Source: Blastococcus sp. LR1
GTDB lineage: Bacteria; Actinomycetota; Actinomycetes; Mycobacteriales; Geodermatophilaceae
DNA: 64,000 nt
Direction: 5' to 3'
Assembly: GCF_020166105.1 (NCBI RefSeq)
Contig: NZ_JAIUJY010000003.1
Span: 310,001 to 374,000 of the forward strand
Position 1 is the stretch's first letter, and every line of letters begins with the position of its first letter. The notes below the pieces were generated by a model. That model was not told the origin of the DNA, made no database searches, and worked only from the letters and a program-made list of their open reading frames with translations. Positions 24,751 through 32,692 of this stretch are shown piece by piece. The position numbers were made by a program, and so were the translations under genes.

Positions 24751-25826
24751 TGGACTACGACGACACCGGGGTCCGCTGCACGATGCTGCGCGGCGGCACG
24801 TCGCGGGGGCTGTTCTTCGAGGCGCGCGACCTCCCGGAGGACCCGGCGGAGCGTGACGACCTGCTGCTGCGGCTGATGGGCACCCCCGACCCGCGCCAGA
24901 TCGACGGGCTCGGCGGCTCCACCACGCTCACCAGCAAGGTCGCGATCGTCTCGCCCTCGCCGGCCGACGACGTCGACGTGGACTACCTGTTCCTGCAGCT
25001 GGGCGTGGACGAGGCGACGGTCAGCGACCGGCAGAACTGCGGCAACATGCTCTCGGGCATCGGGCCGTTCGCCGTCGAGCGCGGGCTGGTGCCGGCCGCG
25101 GACGGCGAGACCAGCGTGCGCATCCGGATGGTCAACTCCGACAGCGTCGCCGTCGCCACCTTCCCGACGCCTGGCGGCCGGGTCGAGTACCGCGGCGACG
25201 TCGGGATCGCCGGGGTCCCGGGCACGGCGGCGCCGATCGTGCTCGCGTTCACCGACACCGAGGGCTCGGCCACCGGCGCGCTGCTGCCCACGGGCAACGT
25301 CCGCGATCGCGTCGAGGGCATCGAGGTGACCTGCGTCGACAACGGCATGCCCGTCGTCCTGGCGCTGGCGGAGTCCTTCGGGCTCACCGGGTACGAGTCG
25401 CACGAGGAGCTCGCCGCCGACAGCTCCCTGCTCGAGCGGGTCGACGCCTTCCGCCGCAAGGCCGCCGAGCTCATGGGCATGGGCGACGTCTCCGCCGCGT
25501 CGGTGCCCAAGACCGTGCTGCTGTCGGCGCCGCGCGACGGCGGCCAGGTGTGCACCCGCTCGTTCATCCCGGTGCAGCCGCACAGCTCGATCGGCGTGCT
25601 GGGGGCGGTCAGCGTCGTCACGGGGATGCTGCTGCCCGGCGCCGTGGGCCACGAGCTCACCGCCGACTGGCCGGCCGACACCTCGCGAGTCGACGTCGAG
25701 CACCCCACCGGCCACCTGGTGGTCGACGTCGTCGTCGACGGCTCGGTCACCCCGCCCCGGGTGGTCCGCTCGGGCGTCGTCCGCACCGCCCGCAAGCTCT
25801 TCGACGGCACCGCCTACCCCCGCTGA
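24750..25826 (+). CDS. ligU: 4-Oxalomesaconate tautomerase (PrpF family, LigU/GalD-like)
   Basis: This 358-residue protein of the diaminopimelate-epimerase-like PrpF family isomerises 4-oxalomesaconate between its forms before hydration. Seen: the N-terminal MLRGGTSRGLFFEARDLP with GGTS motif, RQIDGLGGSTTLTSKVAIVSPS, the RQNCGNMLSGIGPFA cysteine block near 92-106, and TCVDNGMPVVL. Length and motifs fit GalD and LigU. It shares one base with the ligK stop and is 19 bases before the next gene. PrpF homologues also act in methylcitrate metabolism, but no prp genes are near. Confidence 0.9.
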   Translation: MDYDDTGVRCTMLRGGTSRGLFFEARDLPEDPAERDDLLLRLMGTPDPRQIDGLGGSTTLTSKVAIVSPSPADDVDVDYLFLQLGVDEATVSDRQNCGNMLSGIGPFAVERGLVPAADGETSVRIRMVNSDSVAVATFPTPGGRVEYRGDVGIAGVPGTAAPIVLAFTDTEGSATGALLPTGNVRDRVEGIEVTCVDNGMPVVLALAESFGLTGYESHEELAADSSLLERVDAFRRKAAELMGMGDVSAASVPKTVLLSAPRDGGQVCTRSFIPVQPHSSIGVLGAVSVVTGMLLPGAVGHELTADWPADTSRVDVEHPTGHLVVDVVVDGSVTPPRVVRSGVVRTARKLFDGTAYPR

Positions 25827-25845
25827 CCCGACCTCAGGAGATCCA

Positions 25846-26808
25846 GTGCCGCCGCTGCACGACATCGCGCACCTCGCCCACGTCGAGCTGCTGACCGACA
25901 AGCCCGAGGAGTGCCTCGACTTCTACGTGCGCTACCTCGGCATGACCGAGAACGGCCGGGACGGCGACTCGGTCTTCCTGCGCGCGTGGGACGACTACGA
26001 GAACACCACGATCAAGCTCACCGCCGCTCCGCGTCCCGGGGTCGGCCGCACGAACTTCCGGGCGAGCAGCCCCGAGGCGCTGCAGCGGCGGGTCGAGGCG
26101 ATCGAGGCGACCGGTCTGGGACAGGGCTGGCAGGACGGCGACCCCGGCTACGGCCCGGTCTACGTCTTCACCGACCCCGACGGCCACGAGATGGGCGTCT
26201 ACTACGAGACCGAGTGGTACCGGCCCGAGGGTGACCTCAAGCCGGCGCTGAAGAACCAGGCGCAGGCCTATCCGGGCCGGGGCGTGAGCGTCCGCCGCAT
26301 CGACCACATCAACTACCTGGCGGTCGACCCGGTCGCCAACCGCGACTTCGCCGTCGACACCCTCGGCGGGATGATCACCGAGCAGATCGTGCTCGACGAC
26401 GGCGTCGCCGGCAGCTGGACGACGTTCACGAACAAGGGCTACGACGCCGTGTGGACCCGGGACAACACCGGCACCGCGGGGCGGCTGCACCACCTGTCCT
26501 TCGCCGTCGACAGCCGGGACGACGTCATCCGGGCCGCGGACCTGGCGCTCGAGCACGGGATCCACATCGAGACCGGCCCGCACAAGCACACCATCCAGCA
26601 GAGCTTCTTCCTCTACGTCTGGGACCCGGCCGGCAACCGGATCGAGCTGGACAACCCGGGCGCCCGGCTGGTGTTCGCCCCGGACTGGCAGCCGATCGAC
26701 TGGAACGCCGCGGAGCGGGCGAAGGGCCAGGCGTGGGGGCTGCAGACCATCTCCACGTTCCACACCCACGGCACCCCGCCGGTCGAGCAGCCGGGCGCCC
26801 AGGGATGA
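25846..26808 (+). CDS. Type I extradiol dioxygenase (VOC fold, catechol 2,3-dioxygenase-like)
   Basis: This 320-residue protein has two VOC modules (about 5-125 and 150-275). Metal ligands of type I extradiol dioxygenases are in place: H154 in IDHINYLAVD, H216 in LHHLSFAVD and E267 in NRIELDNPG. It starts with GTG after a CAGGAG site. It is thus a second, unrelated ring-cleavage enzyme in the same island as LigAB. Possible substrates are 3-O-methylgallate, a catechol, or another methoxylated catechol; sequence alone does not decide. The C-terminal tail (about 285-320) is rich in Thr, His and Pro. Confidence 0.88.
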   Translation: MPPLHDIAHLAHVELLTDKPEECLDFYVRYLGMTENGRDGDSVFLRAWDDYENTTIKLTAAPRPGVGRTNFRASSPEALQRRVEAIEATGLGQGWQDGDPGYGPVYVFTDPDGHEMGVYYETEWYRPEGDLKPALKNQAQAYPGRGVSVRRIDHINYLAVDPVANRDFAVDTLGGMITEQIVLDDGVAGSWTTFTNKGYDAVWTRDNTGTAGRLHHLSFAVDSRDDVIRAADLALEHGIHIETGPHKHTIQQSFFLYVWDPAGNRIELDNPGARLVFAPDWQPIDWNAAERAKGQAWGLQTISTFHTHGTPPVEQPGAQG

Positions 26809-27584
26809 CGACGCGCATCGCCCTCCTGGGGCTCGGTGAGGCGGGCACGGAGATCGGCCGCGACCTGGTCGCCGCCGGGGCCGACGTCCGCGGGTACGAC
26901 CCGAAGGGCCTGGTCGTCGACGGCGTGCAGTCGCGCGGCAGCGAGGCCGAGGCGGTCGCCGACGCCGACGTCGTCCTGAGCATGAACAGCTCGCACGACG
27001 CGCTCACCGCGCTGACCAACGCCCTGCCGGGGCTGCGGCCGGGAACGGTGTTCGCCGAGCTGAACACCGCCGCGCCCGGGGTGAAGGTTGCCGTGGCCGA
27101 GGCGGCGGGGGAGGGGATCGACGTCGTCGACGTCGCCCTGATGGCGCCGGTGCCGGGCAAGGGCATCCGGACGCCGATGCTCGTCTCCGGGCCGGCCGCG
27201 CAGCGCTACGCCGAGATCATGACGCCGCTGGGCGCCGAGGTGACCGTGCAGCCCGGCCCGGTGGGCGAGGCGATCTCGCGGAAGCTGCTGCGCAGCGTCT
27301 TCTACAAGGGCCTCGCGGCCGCGGTGGTCGAGGCGCTGGAGGCCGGCGAGGCGGCCGGCTGCGCGGACTGGCTGCGGGACAACATCAGCGCCGAGCTGGC
27401 CGCCTTCGACGACCGCACCATCGACCGGCTGGTCGAGGGCACGCACCGGCACGCGCGCCGGCGGGCCGACGAGATGGCCGCGGCCACCGACCAGCTCGTC
27501 GAGCTGGGCGTGAGCCCGCGGGTCGCCACCGCCGCCCGCGACCTGCTCGCCGAGCTGCGCGACGCCCAGGAGGGAACTGCGTGA
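26805..27584 (+). CDS. NAD(P)-dependent dehydrogenase with DUF1932 domain
   Basis: The 259-residue protein has an N-terminal Rossmann fold of the 6-phosphogluconate/hydroxyisobutyrate dehydrogenase type (MTTRIALLGLGEAGTEIGRDLVAAGADVRGYD, 1-31) and a C-terminal DUF1932 helical domain (about 170-250; ISRKLLRSVFYKGLAAAVVEALEAGE). It overlaps both neighbours by four bases, so it belongs to the lower pathway. It might act in place of LigC (oxidising 2-hydroxy-4-carboxymuconate semialdehyde) or reduce a keto-acid intermediate. LigC itself belongs to a different dehydrogenase family. The function is unassigned. Confidence 0.85.
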   Translation: MTTRIALLGLGEAGTEIGRDLVAAGADVRGYDPKGLVVDGVQSRGSEAEAVADADVVLSMNSSHDALTALTNALPGLRPGTVFAELNTAAPGVKVAVAEAAGEGIDVVDVALMAPVPGKGIRTPMLVSGPAAQRYAEIMTPLGAEVTVQPGPVGEAISRKLLRSVFYKGLAAAVVEALEAGEAAGCADWLRDNISAELAAFDDRTIDRLVEGTHRHARRRADEMAAATDQLVELGVSPRVATAARDLLAELRDAQEGTA

Positions 27585-28600
27585 TCATCGACTGCCACGG
27601 CCACTACACGACCGCCCCGGCCGCCCACACGGCCTGGCGGGAGGAGCAGGTGTCGGCCTGGAAGGCGGGCACCACCCCGGCGGCGTACCCGACGATCAGC
27701 GACGACGAGCTCCGGGAGACCATCGAGGGCAGCCAGCTGCGGCTCATGGACGAGCGCGGCATCGACCTCACGCTCTTCTCCCCGCGTGCCTCGGCGATGG
27801 CCCACCACGTCGGCGACGGCGCGGTGAGCCTGGAGTGGGCCCGCCGGAACAACGACCTGATCCACCGGGTGACGCAGCTCTACCCGGACCGGTTCATCGG
27901 CGTCTGCCAGCTGCCGCAGTCGCCCGGCGAGCCGATCGAGGGGTCCATCGCGGAACTGCGCCGCTGCGTCGAGGAGCTCGGCTTCATCGGGTGCAACCTC
28001 AACCCCGACCCGAGTGGTGGGCACTGGAGCTCCCCGGCCCTGACCGACCGCAGCTGGTACCCGTTCTACGAGGCCATGGTGGAGCTCGACGTGCCGGCGA
28101 TGGTGCACGTCTCCGGCTCGGCGACGCCGTTCTTCCACGCCACAGGCGCCTACTACATCAGCGCCGACACCACGGCGTTCATGCAGCTCATCCAGGGGAA
28201 CCTGTTCACCGACCTCCCCGACCTGCGGCTGGTCATCCCGCACGGCGGGGGAGCGGTGCCTTACCACTGGGGCCGCTACCGGGGCCTGGCCGACATGCTC
28301 GGGCAGCCGCCTGTCGAGGCCAACGTCATGGGCAACGTCTTCTTCGACACCTGCGTCTACCACCAGCCGGGGATCGACCTGCTGCTCGACGTCGTCGACA
28401 CCCCGAACGTGCTCTTCGGCTCGGAGATGGTGGGTGCGGTCCGCGGCATCGACGAGCGGACCGGGCACCACTACGACGACACCCGCCGCTACATCGAGGC
28501 AGCGTTCGAGAAGGGAACCATCGACGACGCGGCCCGCGCCGACGTCTTCGAGCACAACGTCAAGCGGGTCTACCCCCGGCTGGCCGCCGCGCTCGCCTAG
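27581..28600 (+). CDS. ligJ: 4-Oxalomesaconate hydratase (amidohydrolase family)
   Basis: The 339-residue amidohydrolase-superfamily protein adds water to 4-oxalomesaconate to give 4-carboxy-4-hydroxy-2-oxoadipate. The start VIIDCHGHY carries the HxH metal motif; the ISDDELRETIEGSQLRLMDERG, TLFSPRASAMAHHVGD and RFIGVCQLPQSPGEP blocks are those of SYK-6 LigJ. Further histidines are in VHVSGS and VIPHGGGAVPYHWGR. GTG start overlapping the previous stop (GTGA). It differs from LigI, which begins with another motif and was not found. Last gene of the operon; a hairpin shared with the convergent neighbour follows. Confidence 0.93.
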   Translation: MIIDCHGHYTTAPAAHTAWREEQVSAWKAGTTPAAYPTISDDELRETIEGSQLRLMDERGIDLTLFSPRASAMAHHVGDGAVSLEWARRNNDLIHRVTQLYPDRFIGVCQLPQSPGEPIEGSIAELRRCVEELGFIGCNLNPDPSGGHWSSPALTDRSWYPFYEAMVELDVPAMVHVSGSATPFFHATGAYYISADTTAFMQLIQGNLFTDLPDLRLVIPHGGGAVPYHWGRYRGLADMLGQPPVEANVMGNVFFDTCVYHQPGIDLLLDVVDTPNVLFGSEMVGAVRGIDERTGHHYDDTRRYIEAAFEKGTIDDAARADVFEHNVKRVYPRLAAALA

Positions 28601-28603
28601 GCA

Positions 28604-28639
28604 GGGTGCCCGGGACTGCTCAGAGCGTCTCGGGCACCC
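28604..28639. terminator. Bidirectional hairpin between convergent genes
   Basis: GGGTGCCCG (28604-28612) pairs with CGGGCACCC (28631-28639) across an 18-base loop. It lies between the stops of ligJ (28600) and the convergent minus-strand gene (28620), running into the last codons of the latter, and can stop transcription from both sides. Confidence 0.55.
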
Positions 28640-29249
28640 GCAGGTGGGCGATCGCCACCTCGAACTCCGCGGTCTCCAGGGCCTCGATGCCCATGGTCGG
28701 CGCGAACTCCTCCCGGAACTCGCGGGCTCCCTCGGCTGAGGCGGCCAGGTCGTCGGCGGTGTCGTAGGAGACCGCCGCGACGGTCAGCCCGTCCTCGCGG
28801 CGGACCATCACGCTGACGCTGCAGAAGCCGGGCAGGTCGTCGAGCTTGGGCATGAGGGAGAGCCGGACGGCGTCCACCGCCCGGTCCACCGAGCCCGGAT
28901 CGCTGCGCAGCCAGGTGACCCGGCAGGCGGTGGCCGGGTGCGGCTCGTGCACCCGGTGCATCGCGGCGATCTCCCACTCCTGCAGCTCCGGGGTGCCGCC
29001 GAGGGTCTGCACGGTGCGCTCGGCGAGCTCCCGGACGCCGGCCTCGCTCGCGCGCAGCGCTGCCTCGTCGGCCCACGACGTCGTGACGAGGCAGGAGCCC
29101 GACGTCCGGTCGGCGAGCATGGACAGGCCGACGCAGCCGTCCATCGCGCGCATCCGCGGCATGACCTCGTCGCGCACGTAGGCGATGCCGGCGTCCATCG
29201 ACGCAGGGTCGGCGGAGAGAGTCGTGGAGCGGGCGTGCATGCGGGCCAT
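28620..29249 (-). CDS. Duplicated dimeric alpha/beta-barrel (ABM-like) protein
   Basis: The 209-residue protein looks like two tandem ABM/dimeric alpha-beta-barrel units. Unit 1 (about 1-100) has IAYVRDEVMPRMRAMDGCVGLSMLADRTSGSCLVTTSWADEAALRAS; unit 2 (about 107-205) has VDAVRLSLMPKLDDLPGFCSVSVMVRREDGLTVAAVSYDTADDLAASAEGAREFREEFAP. Small proteins of this fold include quinol monooxygenases and heme-degrading or decarboxylating enzymes, but no specific active site is recognised. It is convergent with ligJ and divergent from purU. A motif upstream (CCTACGTC near 29359) resembles one before the hydrolase-ligAB genes, so co-regulation with the island is possible. Confidence 0.8.
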   Translation of the reverse strand: MARMHARSTTLSADPASMDAGIAYVRDEVMPRMRAMDGCVGLSMLADRTSGSCLVTTSWADEAALRASEAGVRELAERTVQTLGGTPELQEWEIAAMHRVHEPHPATACRVTWLRSDPGSVDRAVDAVRLSLMPKLDDLPGFCSVSVMVRREDGLTVAAVSYDTADDLAASAEGAREFREEFAPTMGIEALETAEFEVAIAHLRVPETL

Positions 29250-29508
29250 GGGTCCTCCGGGTGCGGCGGGGCGGTGCGGCACAGGGTGCGCGTCGGCGGT
29301 GCCCGCGGCAAGAGCCGGACCACCGTCCGCGGAGGAGAGGAGACGAGCGCTGCTGCCGCCTACGTCGATTGTCGCGGACCGGGTGGCAGGTCCTGCTGTC
29401 CGCGAGACGTCATCTGCGGCATCCGTCACACTCGTTCGCTGCATACGTTTCGCACGGACCACTCGAAGCGGCCGGTGGACGACCGCGTGACCCTCAGGAG
29501 GAGACGCG

Positions 29509-30381
29509 ATGACGCGGCTCGCCGGCGCACAGCACGGTGTCCTGGTGCTCTCCTGCCAGGACGCCCCCGGGATCGTGCACGCGGTGTCGGGATTCCTGAT
29601 GCGCGAGCACTGCACCATCCTGGAGAGCCACCAGTTCGACAGCCCGACCAGCGGCATGTTCTACATGCGGGTCGAGTTCGCCGATCTCGACGGCGGCCCG
29701 CTGGACTTCCCGGCCCTCTGCGCCGCGTTCGAGGAGACCGCCACCGGGTTCGGCATGAACTGGCGGCTGGCCGACTCCGCCGAGCGGCAGCGGGTGCTGA
29801 TCATGGTCAGCAAGTACGCGCACTGCCTCAACGACCTGCTGTTCCGCAACTCGATCGGCGAGCTGAACCTCGACGTCGTCGCCGTCGTCTCCAACCACCC
29901 GGACCTGCAGAACATCGCGGACTTCTACGGCATCCCGTTCCGGCACATCCCGGTGACGCGCGAGACGAAGGCCGAGGCCGAGGCGGCGCTGCTGGAGATC
30001 GTGCGCGAGGAGGACGTGCAGCTGGTGGTCCTCGCCCGCTACATGCAGATCCTCAGCGACAACCTGTGCCGCCAGCTCGCCGGCCGCGCGATCAACATCC
30101 ACCACTCGATGCTGCCGAGCTTCAAGGGCGCCCGCCCCTACCACCAGGCGCACGCCCGCGGCGTGAAGTTCATCGGCGCCACCGCGCACTACGTGACGGC
30201 GGACCTGGACGAGGGCCCGATCATCGAGCAGGAGATGCTCCGGGTCGACCACGGCCTGGACCCCGACCAGCTCGCCGCCCGTGGCCGGGAGGCCGAGACC
30301 CGCGCGCTCGCGCACGCGGTCCGCTGGCACACCGAGAACCGCATCGTGATCCACGGCAGCCGGACCGTCGTCTTCGAGTGA
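29509..30381 (+). CDS. purU: Formyltetrahydrofolate deformylase
   Basis: PurU hydrolyses 10-formyl-THF to formate and THF. The 290-residue protein has an N-terminal ACT domain (about 8-85: VLSCQDAPGIVHAVSGFLMREHCTILESHQF) and a C-terminal formyltransferase-like domain with INIHHSMLPSFKGARPYHQAHARGVKFIGATAHYVTADLDEGPIIEQ holding the catalytic Asn, His and Asp. An AGGAGGAG site precedes the ATG. In this window it closes the one-carbon loop: methyl-THF from O-demethylation, then MetF, FolD/FchA and PurU, returning free THF. It stands alone as a transcription unit at the right end of the island. The 259-base gap before it holds the divergent promoters. Confidence 0.96.
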   Translation: MTRLAGAQHGVLVLSCQDAPGIVHAVSGFLMREHCTILESHQFDSPTSGMFYMRVEFADLDGGPLDFPALCAAFEETATGFGMNWRLADSAERQRVLIMVSKYAHCLNDLLFRNSIGELNLDVVAVVSNHPDLQNIADFYGIPFRHIPVTRETKAEAEAALLEIVREEDVQLVVLARYMQILSDNLCRQLAGRAINIHHSMLPSFKGARPYHQAHARGVKFIGATAHYVTADLDEGPIIEQEMLRVDHGLDPDQLAARGREAETRALAHAVRWHTENRIVIHGSRTVVFE

Positions 30382-30409
30382 GCCCTCGAGTGACCGCTGG
30401 CGGCTGAGC

Positions 30410-31354
30410 TCAGCCGGCGCGCGGAACGCCCAGCCACGCGGCGAACCGGTCCAGCCGGGATCCGGTGACGGACGGCTGCGCGGCGGTCGGGCCTGCCTGT
30501 GCGCGGAGAGCGGTCAGCCGTGCCTCCAGGGCCTCGACGTCGGCGAGCACCGCGCTGCGACGGGTCGTCGCGGCGGAGTCCAGGCGCGTCCGCTCGGCGG
30601 CGGCCTCGTCGTCGGCGCGGCGCCGCTCGTCACGACCGGTGGACAGCATCCGGAGGGTCTCGTCCCGGGCCTGCAGGTGCGCGGCGAGCACCTGCTCGGC
30701 GGCCTGCCTGCGGAGCAGGTCGGCGTCCTCCTCGGCCGTGCGGGCGGTCAGCCGCGCCGCGGTCAGGTGGCGCTCGGACTCCTCCCGCAGCGCCGCACAG
30801 GCCTGCTCGGCCTCGGCCGTGGCGCGTCGCGCGTCGGCGAGCAGCGCCGCGGCCTCGGTGGACGCCGCGGCCATCCGCCGGGCTGCCTCGTCGTCCGCGG
30901 CGGCGAGTGCCTGCTCCGCCTGCTCGGCGAGCCGGGCAGCCGCCTCGGCGGCCGCGGCGCGCTCGGCCTCGGCGTCGGCCCGGATGCCGTCGGCCTCGTC
31001 GGCCGCGGCGGCGAGCAGGGTGCCGATCCGCTGGGAGGTCCCGAGGAACTCCCGGCCGCCGCTGGAGTGGTCCAGCAGACGGCGGGCGTCGTCGAGGGCG
31101 GTCACGGTGTTGAGGTGCCGCACCATGAGGTGCTCGCGCTCCCGCTCCGCGGTCGCCAGCTCCTCCTCCGACCAGCGGACGTAGGTGTCGACCTCGAAGC
31201 GGTCGTAGCCGGCCAGCGCCCGGCGGAACATGGGCGCGGACTGCAGCACGCTCGTCAGGTCACCGGAGACCTTCGGGCTCTCGCGGGGCGCGTCCGGCTC
31301 GGCCGCGTCCATGCCCGGGACGACGTCGTCCCGTGTCGATGTCTGGGTGTTCAT
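30410..31354 (-). CDS. DivIVA-like coiled-coil protein
   Basis: This 314-residue protein has no catalytic motif. Residues about 45-70 (MFRRALAGYDRFEVDTYVRWSEEELATAER) resemble the N-terminal DivIVA-type segment, followed by a very long Ala/Glu/Arg-rich coiled coil (about 75-285) and a short tail ending RFAAWLGVPRAG. Such proteins organise envelope or polar structures in actinomycetes. I chose the ATG at 31354 (MNTQTSTRDD); a start 10 codons earlier is possible. It is convergent with purU and separated from the purine cluster by a small membrane protein. Confidence 0.75.
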   Translation of the reverse strand: MNTQTSTRDDVVPGMDAAEPDAPRESPKVSGDLTSVLQSAPMFRRALAGYDRFEVDTYVRWSEEELATAEREREHLMVRHLNTVTALDDARRLLDHSSGGREFLGTSQRIGTLLAAAADEADGIRADAEAERAAAAEAAARLAEQAEQALAAADDEAARRMAAASTEAAALLADARRATAEAEQACAALREESERHLTAARLTARTAEEDADLLRRQAAEQVLAAHLQARDETLRMLSTGRDERRRADDEAAAERTRLDSAATTRRSAVLADVEALEARLTALRAQAGPTAAQPSVTGSRLDRFAAWLGVPRAG

Positions 31355-31551
31355 CCGGATGTCTCCCCGCGCAGTCCCGTCCACGAGAGGGCGACGCTAC
31401 GGCCGCCGGACCGCCGGAACGGCCGGTCGGCGGGACCTCCTCACCCCGACGGGGCGGGCGGTGCGGCGCGTCGCGGGGAGCTCCTGACCCCACGGGGTGA
31501 GGACGCCGCCAGGGGCGTTTCCCGGCGGGTGCCCGGGCGCATCCTGGGGAC

Positions 31552-31767
31552 GTGGAACCGACTCCGACCGCGCCCCTGCCGGGCAGCCTGACGGTCTCGC
31601 CGCTCTTCGAGTGGGAGACCGTCGCTGCCGTCGTGGCTCTCGCGGTCGTCGTCGCCCTGGTCGCGGCCCTGCTCCTCGTGGCCGGCCTGGGCAGGCGCAG
31701 CCGCCCGGACTGGGAGGACTTCCTCTCGTCCCGCTCGGCTGCGCGTGAGGACCCCGACCAGCGCTGA
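31552..31767 (+). CDS. Small single-pass membrane protein
   Basis: The 71-residue protein starts with GTG and has one hydrophobic segment (about 23-46: VAAVVALAVVVALVAALLLVAGLG) with a short Pro-rich outside part and a charged tail (RRSRPDWEDFLSSRSAAREDPDQR). No family is recognised. It is convergent with urate oxidase, nine bases away, and divergent from the coiled-coil gene. Codon use is like its neighbours. Confidence 0.6.
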   Translation: MEPTPTAPLPGSLTVSPLFEWETVAAVVALAVVVALVAALLLVAGLGRRSRPDWEDFLSSRSAAREDPDQR

Positions 31768-31776
31768 TCCCGCCGT

Positions 31777-32640
31777 TCAGGTCCAGGCGAGCGGCGCCTC
31801 GTCGGCGTCGTCCGCCAGCACCGTGCCCTCGATGAGCCCGTAGGGGCGGTCGGCGGCGAGGTAGACCTCGTCGTCGTTCGGCAGGTCGAACGGCGTCAGG
31901 TCGACGAGGAAGTGGTGCTTGTTCGGCAGCACGAGGCGGACCTCGCAGATCGCGTCGACCGCGTCGAGGATGCGGGCGCCCATCGCGAAGAGCGTCTGCT
32001 GCAGCGAGTAGCTGTAGGTGTCGGCGAAGGCGGTCAGCAGCGCCTCGCGGGCTCCCGTGCGTGCGGCGGCCCAGTCCACGTCGGTGCCGCGGAACCGCCA
32101 CTGGGCGGTGACCTGGGTGGCCAGGATGCGGTCCTTCGTCTCGGCCAGGGTCGTGTACTCGTCCTTGGCGAAGCCCCAGAACTCCGAGTTGGTCGTGTTG
32201 AGCAGGACCAGGTCGCGGATGCCCGAGACCACGTGCGTCCCCTCGCTCGCGTCGTGGACGACGGTGGTGGTCCGCACCTCTCCGCCGTCGCGCACGAACG
32301 CATGCCCGGCCGCACCCCGGCTCCAGCCGTACTCCTCGACGGCCAGCCGGGCGCGGGTGATCGCCGGCTGGCTGCTCACGAAGTGCTCGGCCAGCGCCAG
32401 GGCGAAGGCCTCGGGCTCGACCCCGCCGAGCCGCTGGGCGAAGGCGTAGGCGGTGTTCTTCTGCGAGTCCGTGGGCAGCACGTTGCCGTTGTCGCCGGAG
32501 AGGTGCACCGCCTCGAGCTCCCCGGAGAGGCTGCTCGACACGTTCCAGTCGCGCAGCGCGTCGCCGTCGGCGCCGCCGCGGGTGACCCGGAGCAGCCGGA
32601 CCTCTGCCTTGCCGTACCGGTTGGTCCCGAGTCGGGGCAT
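31777..32640 (-). CDS. pucL: Urate oxidase
   Basis: Cofactor-free uricase oxidises urate to 5-hydroxyisourate. The 287-residue protein shows the catalytic lysine near its start (GKAEVRLLRVTR), the GDNGNVLPTDSQKNTAYAFA block with the catalytic threonine, LLNTTNSEFWGFAKDEYTTL, and KHHFLVDLTPFDLPNDDEVYLAADRPYG at the C-terminus. It is the most distal gene of the minus-strand purine operon, 52 bases after the xanthine dehydrogenase-type gene. Its product goes to the hydroxyisourate hydrolase and OHCU decarboxylase encoded upstream. Confidence 0.97.
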   Translation of the reverse strand: MPRLGTNRYGKAEVRLLRVTRGGADGDALRDWNVSSSLSGELEAVHLSGDNGNVLPTDSQKNTAYAFAQRLGGVEPEAFALALAEHFVSSQPAITRARLAVEEYGWSRGAAGHAFVRDGGEVRTTTVVHDASEGTHVVSGIRDLVLLNTTNSEFWGFAKDEYTTLAETKDRILATQVTAQWRFRGTDVDWAAARTGAREALLTAFADTYSYSLQQTLFAMGARILDAVDAICEVRLVLPNKHHFLVDLTPFDLPNDDEVYLAADRPYGLIEGTVLADDADEAPLAWT

Positions 32641-32692
32641 GTCGCGTGTCCTCTCCTGGCGGTGGTGCCGGCCGTTCGTCGCCGGCGGTGGG

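Noticed and set aside
28620-29249. The ABM-like gene as an antibiotic biosynthesis gene
   Set aside because: The name of the domain is historical; no biosynthetic gene cluster is present, and the two-unit fold alone gives no such function.
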